Origin: Candidatus Nitrotoga sp. SPKER
GTDB taxonomy: Bacteria; Pseudomonadota; Gammaproteobacteria; Burkholderiales; Gallionellaceae
NCBI GenBank assembly: GCA_003402285.1
Contig: QFXG01000026.1
Coordinates: 62,001-126,000 of the forward strand
Direction: 5' to 3'
DNA: 64,000 nt
Part shown: positions 48,722 through 57,420 of the stretch, in pieces
Position numbering within the stretch: the stretch's first letter is position 1
Layout: each line of letters starts with the position of its first letter
Notes under the pieces: model-generated
The model's database searches: none
What the model was told of the DNA's origin: nothing
Seen by the model: the letters and a program-made list of their open reading frames with translations, nothing else
Translations under genes and position numbers: made by a program

Positions 48722-49480
48722 TTATTGAAAGAGAGACATCCGCATAACAAGCATCCCCAAAAGCTCATAGCAAACGTAATAACTTGCCTGCAACCCTCCC
48801 ATTCCAGGCAAATAATCCGACGGCCATTGGAGGTCGCCATTTAAAATTCCGGTAGGGGCCGCAATCACTGGTAATCCAGCCGTAATGAATTCCGCTTTTG
48901 CCCGAGGCATATCGAAGCTGTGCGTAACGAGCACGACTTGCCGAATGTTCTCTTTTGCCAGCATCGCAGCAGAGAACGCCGCATTTTCACGCGTGTTTCT
49001 TGATTTATCTTCACTCCAGCGAACTTTAATTCCGAACTCGTTTTCCAGCGCTTCCCGCATCAACTTTGCTTCTGTTTCACCACTCAGTACCGATCCACCG
49101 GCGACGAGCACCGGCAACCCGGTATTTTTCGCGACCCGCGCACCATAGCGCACGCGCTCGAGGGTCAGCCGCCCCAATGTATCCCCGCCGTACTCCAGCG
49201 CATTGTTGCGAATTCCACCACCGAGAATCACGATCGCCTGGGCACGCTGCGCTTCTTTGAGGTCGAGCGGGGGCGATGTCTCGAGAAAATGCATCAGCTG
49301 ATAAGAAACAAACGGGGTAGACAACGCAAGCAGATAGACCGTCGCAATAATTGCGATTGCTCTGCCCGTGCGCGGAAATCTACGTACCAAAAATAAGCCA
49401 GCGAGAATGACTAATAACAACCCTGTGGGAGGCAGAATAATTGTCTTGGCGATTGCCTTGAGCAGAAAAATATCAGGCAT
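48722..49480 (-). CDS. YdcF/SanA-like DUF218 membrane protein
   Basis: A 252-residue protein with two N-terminal membrane segments (TIILPPTGLLLVILAGLFLV and AIAIIATVYLLALSTPFVS) and a DUF218 domain: AIVILGGGIRNNALEYGG, RYGARVAKNTGLPVLVAGGSVLSGETEAKLMREAL, and EDKSRNTRENAAFSAAML plus VLVTHSFDMPRAKAEF. Family members are linked to envelope polysaccharide (for example ElyC in peptidoglycan and ECA balance). Convergent with cusA. Confidence 0.88.
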   Translation of the reverse strand: MPDIFLLKAIAKTIILPPTGLLLVILAGLFLVRRFPRTGRAIAIIATVYLLALSTPFVSYQLMHFLETSPPLDLKEAQRAQAIVILGGGIRNNALEYGGDTLGRLTLERVRYGARVAKNTGLPVLVAGGSVLSGETEAKLMREALENEFGIKVRWSEDKSRNTRENAAFSAAMLAKENIRQVVLVTHSFDMPRAKAEFITAGLPVIAAPTGILNGDLQWPSDYLPGMGGLQASYYVCYELLGMLVMRMSLFQ

Positions 49481-49560
49481 AGTTTATAGTGGTGTAATCG
49501 AGATAAATTGTAAGAATCAAAAAGCTGAAGATGCTGCTGAATAGCAAAAGTGAGGTCAAC

Positions 49561-50541
49561 TCATAAAGGCTCACACACATAACAAATTTGCCACATCGCC
49601 AGTAAAGGAAGATTGATCTGTGTCACGCCCAATATTCGCAAGAAATTCTTGACATCCTCTGATCCTGCAATCAGTGTGCTGAACGCAGATAGCACAGGTT
49701 GCGGGTTCTCCTCCATGATTTGCACCTTCCGCAGGATCTTGTACCCAGCCTGTTGGCAGGCGTCTTCAAATGATCCCGGCGTAAAAAAGCGGATATGCGT
49801 CACATCCAGCAAACCCATCAACTCATAATCGAATCGATTCGAAAGTAGCCCGCCAATAATGGAACGGTGTCCCATATTTGGAATTTGAAATACACACTTT
49901 CCACGCTCGGATAACAATTCCTTCGCCAAAACCATGGCTTCCCACGGGTCGTACATGTGTTCAAGCACATCAGCAAATGAAATAATATCAAAACCGCCCG
50001 GATAGTCTGCCTTGAGTCTGCCGATTGCAGCATCAAAGGTACTTGAATAGACGCGGTCACAAACTTGTTCTGCATCCTTTGGGGCAAACGCATTCATTTC
50101 AACACCAACACAAACGGCACGGCTGTTTAGACCTTTCTTGACTGCCGCTATCAATTGCCCACGATTGCATCCTACGTCCAGATAGACCAATGGTGCCAAC
50201 TCGACACATATTTTTCTGACGTCTTCAGGAACGAAATGTATCTGATAGGGCGCATCGCCAGACTCATGAAGTTGGAGCATCTCGTAGGGACTGAGTTTCT
50301 TGTTCATAACAAAATAGCACTCGTATGCGGCAAGGCTCTCATTGTCCATTGAACCATCCATCCGGTAAACAGCCTGATCAAGCCATCTTACGAATATCAA
50401 GCTTGAGATAGATTTCCGTTGTTCTTTTAGACACCAGTCTGTCAGCCCCAATTTTGACTCGGTTATTTTTAATGCGCGAATGCTTTTTGCGGACTCGAGC
50501 TTTAATTTCCTTGCATCAGAGCCTCGCCTGTCCTGTAACAT
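49561..50541 (-). CDS. Class I SAM-dependent methyltransferase
   Basis: A 326-residue protein with a Methyltransf_23-type core: SAM motif I VYLDVGCNRGQLIAAVKK, acidic motif VGVEMNAFAP, and FDIISFADVLEHMYDPWEAM. The first 110 residues form a helical extension with no recognised domain. Enzymes of this type occur in polysaccharide or lipopolysaccharide loci, which fits the sugar genes found degraded nearby. Substrate unknown; no good ribosome site is seen at the first ATG. Confidence 0.78.
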   Translation of the reverse strand: MLQDRRGSDARKLKLESAKSIRALKITESKLGLTDWCLKEQRKSISSLIFVRWLDQAVYRMDGSMDNESLAAYECYFVMNKKLSPYEMLQLHESGDAPYQIHFVPEDVRKICVELAPLVYLDVGCNRGQLIAAVKKGLNSRAVCVGVEMNAFAPKDAEQVCDRVYSSTFDAAIGRLKADYPGGFDIISFADVLEHMYDPWEAMVLAKELLSERGKCVFQIPNMGHRSIIGGLLSNRFDYELMGLLDVTHIRFFTPGSFEDACQQAGYKILRKVQIMEENPQPVLSAFSTLIAGSEDVKNFLRILGVTQINLPLLAMWQICYVCEPL

Positions 50542-50689
50542 GCATCTTTTTTTCCGGTTTACGGTACTTAACGCCGAATGAGTACAGCGTCGGCATAAGT
50601 CATGTTCACTACAGAATAAGTAATCGTTATTTATAGAGGTGTCAGGCAGCCAAACTGTCGCGGTGGTGTTTCAAAATAGAGGAAACTTA

Positions 50690-52221
50690 ATGTCAATACA
50701 AAAATTTAAACGAAACTCACTGACTCTTGCTTTTGCGGCGGCGATAGGCTCGATTGGTATTGCAGACACAACAAGCGCTGCTGTACACCTAAGTGACAAT
50801 GGCCAAGGCCAGGTTCTGATTTACCCTTACTACACCACGCGCGCAGGACAGGACACCTATCTGTCAGTACTGAACACGACTGCTTTGTCCAAGGCTCTAA
50901 AAGTTCGTTTCTATGAAGGCAAGAATGGCCGCGACGTGCTTAACTTTAACGTTTATCTCTCCCCTTATGACATCTGGACTGCTGCGGTTGTCAACACGGC
51001 TGACGGTGCAAAGCTTGTCACCGCCGACAAATCCTGCACCGCTCCTACGATCCCTGCTGGTGGTAAGGATTTCACGAACTTCGCCTATTCGGGTGCTGCG
51101 ATTGAAGGTATTCGGCAAAGTGGCGGAGATGGCGAAACGACTTCGCTGGACCGTACCGTGAAGGCTATTTTGAGATTATCGAAATGGGCACGATCACGAA
51201 TACCGCGATCAATGCGGCAATAACACACGCAAGTGGGGTGCCCGCTAATTGCGCAGTGGTTCAGGCCGCAACCATGGACATGGGCCCTGCTAGCACATTG
51301 GTAGTGGGTGGCCAATCAGCCAGAGCCTTCAAGGCAACCGGTGGATTGTCAGGTACGGCCTCCCTGATAAACATTGCAGGCGGGACGGATTATGGCTATG
51401 CCCCAGTTGTGCTGGAGGGCTTCTTTCCACAAGCGGACGAGAATATTTGGTATCCTCCAGGCAGCATTTTCCCTAATCTTTCATTCGCAGATCTGACTAG
51501 CTTGGTGCCCTACAAGGGTAGTGTCGTTTCCAGCTCATGGAATAACGGGGAGGATGCTGTTGGCGCGCTGCTGATGCACGACAATATTATCAACGAGTAT
51601 GTTCTAGACACCACAACCCTATCTGATACCGACTGGGTGATAACGATGCCGACCAAACGATATGATGTTCCGGTGCATAACCCATCAGTGGTGATGGGCA
51701 TCACTCAGGTGACGGACAACACTTCCTTGTATAGTCCCTTTACCAGAAAGTTTTGGCTTGGTGGCGCGTGTGAGCGATTTCAATATCACTTCACCAATCG
51801 CGAAAATTATTCCATCTCCTTCTTGTCTTTTACAGGACAGCTCAGCGGAGAACTCCTGTGCTGGACGTCATCCGTTGTAGGTTTCTCCAAAACGCCGGGA
51901 TTGGCCGTTAATAGTAGCTTGCTGGGATCGACCAACAAAACCGAGCTTGCTAGCTACTTAGAGAATGGTTGGCTGAAGATGTCTTTTAACGAAACCGACA
52001 TATCTGTCGACTATGACCAAACTGATGGTAATGGATTTAGGCATAGCTCGGCCACCCAATCACTAACGAGTGTCAATGGAGACACGTATTTCGGTTTGCC
52101 CACCGTTGGATTCATGGTTCAAGATTTTATTAACCAGAATGCGGCGCCCGGAGTTTTGGCAACATACGGTGGCAATTTCGATCATAAATATACGGCCAGG
52201 ATATCTCGACTCCCCCCGTGA
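50690..52221 (+). pseudogene. Copy B of the surface-protein family, broken by a one-base deletion
   Basis: Starts at the ATG 50690 (AGAGGAAA upstream) with a signal peptide SIQKFKRNSLTLAFAAAIGS... and the family opening VHLSDNGQGQVLIYPYY. The frame is lost near 51156: this copy has CCGTACCGTG where copy C has CCGTACCCGTG, so one C is missing. The original frame then ends at 51223, while the family sequence continues in another frame from before 51184 to the stop at 52221. With the missing base restored it would encode about 510 residues. The upstream half is nearly identical to copy C, while the segment around 51720-51960 has diverged. A sequencing error cannot be excluded. Confidence 0.8.
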
Positions 52222-52267
52222 CCAATCTTCAAACATCTCGTATAAAAATATAGAGAGCCTAGAGACC

Positions 52268-53782
52268 ATGCATAAATTTAAAAGAAACTCACTTTTTCTT
52301 GCTTTAGTCACAGCGATAGGTTCGGCGGGTATTGCAGGTACAGCAAGTGCTGCAGTGCACCTAAGTGACAATGGTCAGGGTCAGGTTCTGATTTACCCTT
52401 ACTACACCACGCGCGCCGGAAATGACACCTATCTATCCGTACTGAACTCGACTGCTTCATCCAAGGCCCTAAAAGTTCGTTTCTCCGAAGGCAAGAATGG
52501 CCGCGAAGTGCTTAGCTTTAACGTTTATCTATCCCCTTATGACATCTGGACTGCTGCGGTTGTCAACACGGCTGACGGTGCGAAGCTTGTTACCGCCGAC
52601 AAGTCCTGCACTGCTCCTGCGCTTCCTGCGGGTGGAAAGAGTTTCGTAAATTTCGCCTATTCGGGTGCTGCGCTTGAAGGTATTCAGCCAAGTGGCGGAG
52701 ATGGCGCAACGACTTTGCTGGACCGTACCCGTGAAGGCTATTTTGAGATTATCGAAATGGGCATGATCACGAACACCGCGATCAACGCGGCAATAACGCA
52801 CACAAGTGGGGTGCCCGCTAATTGCGCAGTGGTTCAGGCCGCAACCATGGACATGGGCCCTGCTAGTACATTGGTAGTGGGTGGCCAATCAGCCAGGGCC
52901 TTCAAGGCGACAGGTGGTTTATCAGGCACAGCCTCCCTGATAAACGTGGCAGGCGGTACGGATTACGGCTATGCTCCAGTTGTGCTGGAGGGTTTCTTTC
53001 CACAAGCGGTCGAGAATATTTGGAATCCTCCAGGCAGCATTTTCCCTGATCTTTCATTCGCAGATCTAACTAGCTTGGTGTTCTATAAGGGTAGTGTCGT
53101 TTCCAGCTCATGGAATAAAGGCAGCGATGCTGTTAGCGCACTGCTGATGCACGACAATATCATCAACGAGTTTGTTTTGGACACCGCAACCTTGTCCGGC
53201 ACCGACTGGGTGATAACGATGCCAACAAAACATTACAATGTTCCGGTGCATAACCCATCATTGACGGGGAGTGCCCCTCAATTATTTAGTCCATTTACCA
53301 GCAAATTTTGGGGTATTGGTAATGTCTGGGGTGTTGGCACATGCGAAGTGGATTTCTCTTTAAAAAATTGGAACCGTGAAGGACGTCACGACTCACTTTT
53401 GGTTTTTATGGGTCCCCTCCCTGGTGAGTTCACATCGTTGTGCTGGGAAACGAACGTTGTAACGATCAACCACAGTCAGGTGCTGGGATCGGCCAACGAA
53501 GCCAATATTTCAGTTCCTTTCGAGCATGGCTGGGTACGTATGCCGTTTAACTCTGACAATATACCTGTCGTCAATGGCCAAACTGATGGTAATGGTGTTG
53601 TTCATAGCCAGGCTGCCCATTCATTAACGAGTGTTAATGGAGACACGTATTTCGGTTTGCCTACCGTTGGATTCATGGTTCAAGATTTTATTAATCAGAA
53701 TGCCGCCCCCGGAGTTTTAGCAACATACGGTGGCAATTTCAATCATAAATATACGGCCAGGATATCTCGACTGCCCCTATGA
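52268..53782 (+). CDS. Exported protein of the three-copy surface family (copy C), intact
   Basis: From the ATG at 52268 it encodes 504 residues, with a signal peptide (HKFKRNSLFLALVTAIGS... ending AGTASAAVH). It shares with copies A and B the blocks VLIYPYYTTRAGNDTYLSVLN, KVRFSEGKNGREVLSFNVYLSP, YDIWTAAVVNTADGAKLVTADKSC, REGYFEIIEMG and LPTVGFMVQDFINQNAAPGVLATYGGNF. It follows copy B by 46 bases; the two are a tandem duplication. The function is unknown; the form suggests a surface or extracellular protein. Confidence 0.82.
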   Translation: MHKFKRNSLFLALVTAIGSAGIAGTASAAVHLSDNGQGQVLIYPYYTTRAGNDTYLSVLNSTASSKALKVRFSEGKNGREVLSFNVYLSPYDIWTAAVVNTADGAKLVTADKSCTAPALPAGGKSFVNFAYSGAALEGIQPSGGDGATTLLDRTREGYFEIIEMGMITNTAINAAITHTSGVPANCAVVQAATMDMGPASTLVVGGQSARAFKATGGLSGTASLINVAGGTDYGYAPVVLEGFFPQAVENIWNPPGSIFPDLSFADLTSLVFYKGSVVSSSWNKGSDAVSALLMHDNIINEFVLDTATLSGTDWVITMPTKHYNVPVHNPSLTGSAPQLFSPFTSKFWGIGNVWGVGTCEVDFSLKNWNREGRHDSLLVFMGPLPGEFTSLCWETNVVTINHSQVLGSANEANISVPFEHGWVRMPFNSDNIPVVNGQTDGNGVVHSQAAHSLTSVNGDTYFGLPTVGFMVQDFINQNAAPGVLATYGGNFNHKYTARISRLPL

Positions 53783-53800
53783 TGTAGAGAGACTGCATAA

Positions 53801-54000
53801 GAAATTTCGATTCTGGCGCTTGCCAAAATAGTGATTGAGCTGACCGGCTCAAAGAGTAAATTGGTTTTGAAACCTTTGCCCCAGGATGATCCTAAGCAAA
53901 GACAACCCGACATCGACCTGGCAAAAAGCCAGCTGGATTGGTACCCAAGGGTTGGCCTGATCAATGGTTTGAAAAAATAATCGCTTATTTCAAAATTTAA
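53801..54000 (+). pseudogene. 3' remnant of a UDP-glucuronate decarboxylase (SDR) gene
   Basis: Reading from 53801 gives [24 protein letters not shown], then [20 protein letters not shown] and GLINGLKK, the C-terminal end of UDP-xylose-forming decarboxylases. About 200 N-terminal codons are missing: the frame joins directly to sequence after copy C. A second defect follows: six A where seven are expected at 53972-53977, so the frame stops at 53980 while IIAYFKI continues one frame over to 54000. It is a dead fragment of a former polysaccharide gene. Confidence 0.85.
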
Positions 54001-54025
54001 ATGTCCATTCAAAGGTGGCCACCAT

Positions 54026-54757
54026 ATGAAGGTTGCGATTATTACGCCGTACTACAAAGAGCCGGATGCAATCCTGCGGCGATGCATCCAAAGCGTTTTG
54101 GCGCAGACACATCAAGATACAAAGCATTACCTCATTTCTGACGGACACCCCAAGCCGGATGTCACTTCAGGCGTTAAAAATCTGTTTTCTATCAATTTGC
54201 CGGTCGCCCATGGCGACTTTGGAAGTACGCCCAGAAGCGTGGGTGCCATCTGCGCCTTGAACGAAGGCGCAGATGTCATTTGTTTCCTGGATGCGGATAA
54301 CTTGTACGAACCAAATCATGTAACGAGCTTGGTGAATGTTTATGAACAAGCGCAGGCGAAGGGGGAGGTGCTGGATGCCGTATTTTCTTACCGGTACATT
54401 TTTGTGCCTGGCCATGAGTATCTTCGCCTTGAAGATAGGGAAGATTTGCAGCATACCCATGTAGATACAAACTGTATGTCGTTTGCCCGGTCTGCAGCTT
54501 TTATGTGGCCCATGTGGGGCCTGATTCCAAGTGCTTGGATGTCAATAAATGACCGTGTGATATTTGACATGTTCAAGCTCAATCAACTCAAAAGTGCATA
54601 GACTGGACTGCACACGGTTTTGTACGAATCCAACTGGCGTGCCCACTACGTGCAGGCCGGGTTGCCGATTCCTACTCATGGTTTGCATGATGGCACGGTT
54701 AGAAACATAGTTAGTCCCTCAGCAGAGGAAGTATTCGCGCGACTGCGGGTGAAGTAG
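54026..54757 (+). pseudogene. Family 2 glycosyltransferase gene with an in-frame amber stop
   Basis: The first part encodes a GT-A glycosyltransferase: KVAIITPYYKEPDAILRRCIQSVLAQTH, a DGHP block, and ADVICFLDADNLYEPNHV with the DxD motif. A TAG at 54599-54601 ends the frame at 191 residues. The same frame continues without break to 54757 with LHTVLYESNWRAHYVQAGLPIPTHGLHD, clearly the rest of the protein, so one nonsense mutation explains the break. The truncated product keeps the nucleotide-sugar site and could be partly functional. Confidence 0.8.
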
Positions 54758-54815
54758 CTGCGCCCTGCACGGAGACCAGTTTGACGTAATGCGGTCAATT
54801 GAACTTTGTTAAAAC

Positions 54816-54825
54816 GGCGATGGGA
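54816..54825. other. Candidate left att core matching the tRNA-Gly 3' end
   Basis: GGCGATGGGA is identical to 62000-62009 in the 3' part of tRNA-Gly and in the same orientation, with further partial matching after it. It lies 60 bases outside the arm-type repeat pair, the order expected for an attachment site. The match is short, so this is tentative. Confidence 0.4.
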
Positions 54826-54885
54826 TTCATATTATGCCACCAAAGCCTTGCAATCATTGCATAAGTACAGTATAGCCTTTAAATA

Positions 54886-54907
54886 TGCCCCCAATTATGC
54901 CCCCATT
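54886..54907. repeat. Arm-type repeat pair at the left end
   Basis: TGCCCCCAAT at 54886 and TGCCCCCATT at 54898, period 12. The same pair with the same period occurs at 61861-61882 next to the integrase. Probable integrase arm-binding sites. Confidence 0.6.
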
Positions 54908-55269
54908 CAATTTTTTAAAGAGGGAAGCCGTGTTTTTTCTGCCTGTTAAGACTATTTGAATTTCCTTTTTTATAGGGAAAAAATTCTCTGCGTGGGAAGG
55001 CAAGCGGTCTAAGGGATAGGAAGGCGCAGATATTTGATGTCCCCTGCCTCGAACCAGAGTCCTTCAGATTAACAGTCCACTATGTTTTTCTATGCTGCCA
55101 AGGTTTAGAGAACAATTTTCAGTCCGAAAAAGCTAGTAAACATGTTCCATCCAGCACAATCTTTGCATTAGACGATGCTTTTGTGTACTTGAGTTTTAGT
55201 TTCAATGAAAATCACATTGAGCCGCCGAAGCCTCGCTACTTCTAAATCCCAACAATCCTATTTTAAATA

Positions 55270-55291
55270 TGCACCTGATTATGCCCTAGAC
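55270..55291. repeat. Degenerate second copy of the arm-type pair
   Basis: TGCACCTGAT at 55270 and TGCCCTAGAC at 55282, again at a 12-bp period and preceded by the same TTTAAATA as the pair at 54886. It may mark an older element end, matching the integrase stub at the other side. Confidence 0.4.
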
Positions 55292-55390
55292 GTAGCAGGC
55301 TTGAGCTTGGCTATCTCATTCAAAACTTATCAGTTTTGACAGGTTAGATACCAATACCGCCTCTACATTGCCTATATGCAAACAATCCCT

Positions 55391-55478
55391 TTACTATGAC
55401 AAGCTACAACCGTTACAATAAAATACAACAAGATTTACAATAAAAGGCAACAAACTTTACAATAAAGCGGTTCTACCA
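55391..55478. repeat. Array of four 22-bp direct repeats upstream of the HTH-GHKL-STAS gene
   Basis: Units begin at 55391 (degenerate), 55413, 55435 and 55457. The core is TTACAATAAAA, followed in units 2 and 3 by a CAACAA block 13 bases in. The exact 22-bp phasing (two helical turns) and the placement just before the gene point to cooperative binding of a dimeric regulator on one face of the DNA. The last unit overlaps the -35 of the likely promoter. Confidence 0.85.
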
Positions 55479-55484
55479 TATAAA
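55456..55484 (+). promoter_or_regulatory. Likely promoter giving a leaderless mRNA
   Basis: -35 TTTACA at 55456-55461 and -10 TATAAA at 55479-55484, spacing 17. Transcription would begin at or near the ATG at 55491, and there is no ribosome site before that ATG, so the message appears leaderless. The -35 overlaps the fourth unit of the 22-bp array. Confidence 0.6.
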
Positions 55485-55490
55485 CAAATA

Positions 55491-56540
55491 ATGAAACTTG
55501 CCACGACAAAGCGCGTTGAAATCATACGTAGATTCCTCCTTAACTCTATTAAGGCTGGCAATTCGCATTTCTTGCATGATGCAATGGAAACCTTCCAGCT
55601 GACCCGGCAAGCCATTCACAGACACCTAGCGGCTCTAATCAAGATGGGTTGTTTAGTAGCCGAGGGCAATACTAAAGCCCGCAGATACATTCTCGGGCCC
55701 GTGAGGTTTCATAATGCAGGCTTTCTTCTAAATGGGCTAAAAGAAAGCGATGTTTATTATCGAGATTTCGGTTTCATATTTAATGATTTGCCTCGTGAGC
55801 TCGAGAGTATTTGTCATTATGGTTTTACTGAGATGCTGAATAATGCCATTGACCACTCCGGAGGCTCTATCGTTGGAGTGGAAGTCGAAAGAACCCGTGA
55901 GTTGATAACAATTAGAATTTATGATGATGGAGAGGGGATTTTTAATCATATTGCCCGCATCTTGAATCTTAGCGATCCAAGAGAATCACTACTCGAACTA
56001 AGCAAAGGAAAGTTAACGACTGATCCAGACAATCATAGCGGGCAAGGTATTTTCTTCACTTCACGCGTTTTTGATTATTTCCTTATCTATTCCGGAGATT
56101 TGATCTTTTCGCATAACGATGGCGATATAAATGATTATCTTTTGCATAATAAAAATGATCATATAGGTACTCATGTTTTGATGCGCATTGCACTAAATAG
56201 CGATAAAGATATCAAGTCCGTGTTCGATGCCTTTTCAGGAAATGAGGACGAGAACTTCGCGTTTAATAAAACGGTAGTGCCTGTGAAGCTGGCACTATAC
56301 GAAGGTGAGCGACTGGTATCAAGATCACAGGCCAAGCGCATACTAAACCGCGTTGAAAAATTTAAGACTGTATTGCTCGATTTTCAGGGTGTAGATTTCA
56401 TCGGTCAGGCTTTCGCTGATGAGGTATTCAGGGTTTTCACTCGAAACAATCCACATATAGAGCTTACCCCTATACACATAACAAAGGATGTCGAGCAAAC
56501 AATTCTAGCGGCTAAAAGTAGCACTGACTACCAGCGCTGA
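55491..56540 (+). CDS. Single-chain HTH - GHKL ATPase - STAS-like (DUF4325) protein
   Basis: A 349-residue soluble protein with three parts. Residues 1-68 are a winged helix (FQLTRQAIHRHLAALIKMGCLV). Residues 75-235 are a GHKL/HATPase fold: N box EMLNNAIDHS (Glu114, Asn118), G1 box DDGEGI (145-150) and G2 box SGQGIFF (183-188). Residues 262-340 match the STAS-like DUF4325 domain (VLLDFQGVDFIGQAFADEVFRVF). This merges DNA binding, an anti-sigma-kinase-like ATPase and an anti-sigma-antagonist-like domain in one chain. It stands alone on the plus strand beside the element's left end, the usual place for cargo. Role unknown; regulation or defence are both possible. Confidence 0.85.
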   Translation: MKLATTKRVEIIRRFLLNSIKAGNSHFLHDAMETFQLTRQAIHRHLAALIKMGCLVAEGNTKARRYILGPVRFHNAGFLLNGLKESDVYYRDFGFIFNDLPRELESICHYGFTEMLNNAIDHSGGSIVGVEVERTRELITIRIYDDGEGIFNHIARILNLSDPRESLLELSKGKLTTDPDNHSGQGIFFTSRVFDYFLIYSGDLIFSHNDGDINDYLLHNKNDHIGTHVLMRIALNSDKDIKSVFDAFSGNEDENFAFNKTVVPVKLALYEGERLVSRSQAKRILNRVEKFKTVLLDFQGVDFIGQAFADEVFRVFTRNNPHIELTPIHITKDVEQTILAAKSSTDYQR

Positions 56541-56553
56541 AATATAACTTGCT

Positions 56554-56811
56554 TCATGGAGGCGTACTCCCAAGAGTCACTCCTGCTTCAAGCAGAACAG
56601 GCAAAATTCGTTTCAACCCATCCCGTTGCACACTCAATAGCGCAGACATTTCGCGCAGCGTAGCGCTTACTCCGCCCCTGTATGCGTTTCGTGATGAGGT
56701 AGCCTTGCCCTCCGCTGTCCGTGCGCCTGTTGAATTAGTCCACGGTTGCCATTGCCGGGTTTTTGCCGATTGCTTCGCCCGTTGCTCGGGTGTCCATTGT
56801 CTCGCTGCCAT
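56554..56811 (-). CDS. Small conserved mobile-element protein, unknown function
   Basis: An 85-residue hydrophilic protein: AARQWTPEQRAKQSAKTRQW, then a GARTAEGKATSSRNAYRGG block and a helical end with LREMSALLSVQRDGL. Short proteins with this WTPEQRAKQ...GARTAEGKA...RNAYRGG pattern recur next to phage-type genes in proteobacteria and are unassigned. The gene starts 77 bases inside the end of the next gene upstream, in another frame. It converges with the HTH-GHKL-STAS gene, 13 bases apart. Confidence 0.65.
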   Translation of the reverse strand: MAARQWTPEQRAKQSAKTRQWQPWTNSTGARTAEGKATSSRNAYRGGVSATLREMSALLSVQRDGLKRILPVLLEAGVTLGSTPP

Positions 56812-57337
56812 TGTTTACCTCTAATAGTTCGTTTTGCGGATTAATAATTTTCTCCGCGTGCGAAGGGGTGGCCGGTGTGCCGTTATTCACTTGCTGGTTT
56901 CCGCTGCCTTGGTTGATGTTGGCTTGCTTTGCAAATACCACGGGCGGGTTCTTGATCGCGGCCAGTGTCTCCAGCGTCATGCGGCATTGATTCTGCGCCT
57001 TCAATCCTAGGCGTAGATACATTTCGTACTGCTGCAAATATTCCTGATTAACCGCCCGCCGTGCCAAGTTCATAAAGATGGATTGCAGTGCGTGCGCCTG
57101 CCCCACCAGCATAGCCTCACAGTGCTGTAAATTCCCATCGTTAACATTTTTCATATGTGGACGTAACTCTTCCATTAGTGCTTGTACATCTTGCTCGCCA
57201 AATACTTTTGTATATTCTGCAACAACCGCCGCCGCATTAGCGCTAGGCATCAATGTCACCATTGCTATGTGTTCGGTTTTTCCTTTGTCGGTCTTTACAG
57301 GGACTTTCGCTTTTACCTTGGTTTTTTTAATTGTCAT
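56735..57337 (-). CDS. Hypothetical mobile-element protein
   Basis: A 200-residue protein without signal or membrane segment. A basic start (TIKKTKVKAKVPVKTDKG) leads to a helical body with GNLQHCEAMLVGQAHALQSIFMNLARRAVNQEYLQQYEMYLRLGLKAQNQCRMTLETL, then a Gln/Asn/Gly-rich segment KQANINQGSGNQQVNNG. The helical part followed by a QxNxNQG tail is seen in unassigned proteins of integrative elements. It overlaps the small gene downstream, so the two are probably expressed together. Confidence 0.65.
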   Translation of the reverse strand: MTIKKTKVKAKVPVKTDKGKTEHIAMVTLMPSANAAAVVAEYTKVFGEQDVQALMEELRPHMKNVNDGNLQHCEAMLVGQAHALQSIFMNLARRAVNQEYLQQYEMYLRLGLKAQNQCRMTLETLAAIKNPPVVFAKQANINQGSGNQQVNNGTPATPSHAEKIINPQNELLEVNNGSETMDTRATGEAIGKNPAMATVD

Positions 57338-57420
57338 ATTTCAACCTTTTTCAGTTTGGTTCGTACTGCAAACCATATACCAACAAGATGCAAGGGATAG
57401 ATGGTAATTCTATAGAGTAG

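Larger units (their letters stand above)
54758..55390. other. Left boundary of the integrated element, no gene
   Basis: About 630 bases between the glycosyltransferase remnant and the 22-bp array. No gene is supported. It contains the candidate att core and the arm-type repeats listed separately. Confidence 0.5.

Noticed and set aside
53743-54012. 89-codon open frame on the minus strand
   Set aside because: It is antisense to the UDP-glucuronate decarboxylase remnant, whose plus-strand reading is clearly conserved.
54960-55070. tRNA fragment or tRNA-like sequence at the left end of the element
   Set aside because: A short CGAACC-like stretch is present but no stems pair; only the 10-base match at 54816 is retained as a candidate.
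55391-55478. CRISPR array
   Set aside because: The repeats are 22 bp in direct tandem with only about 11 variable bases between cores, no spacers of normal length and no cas genes.
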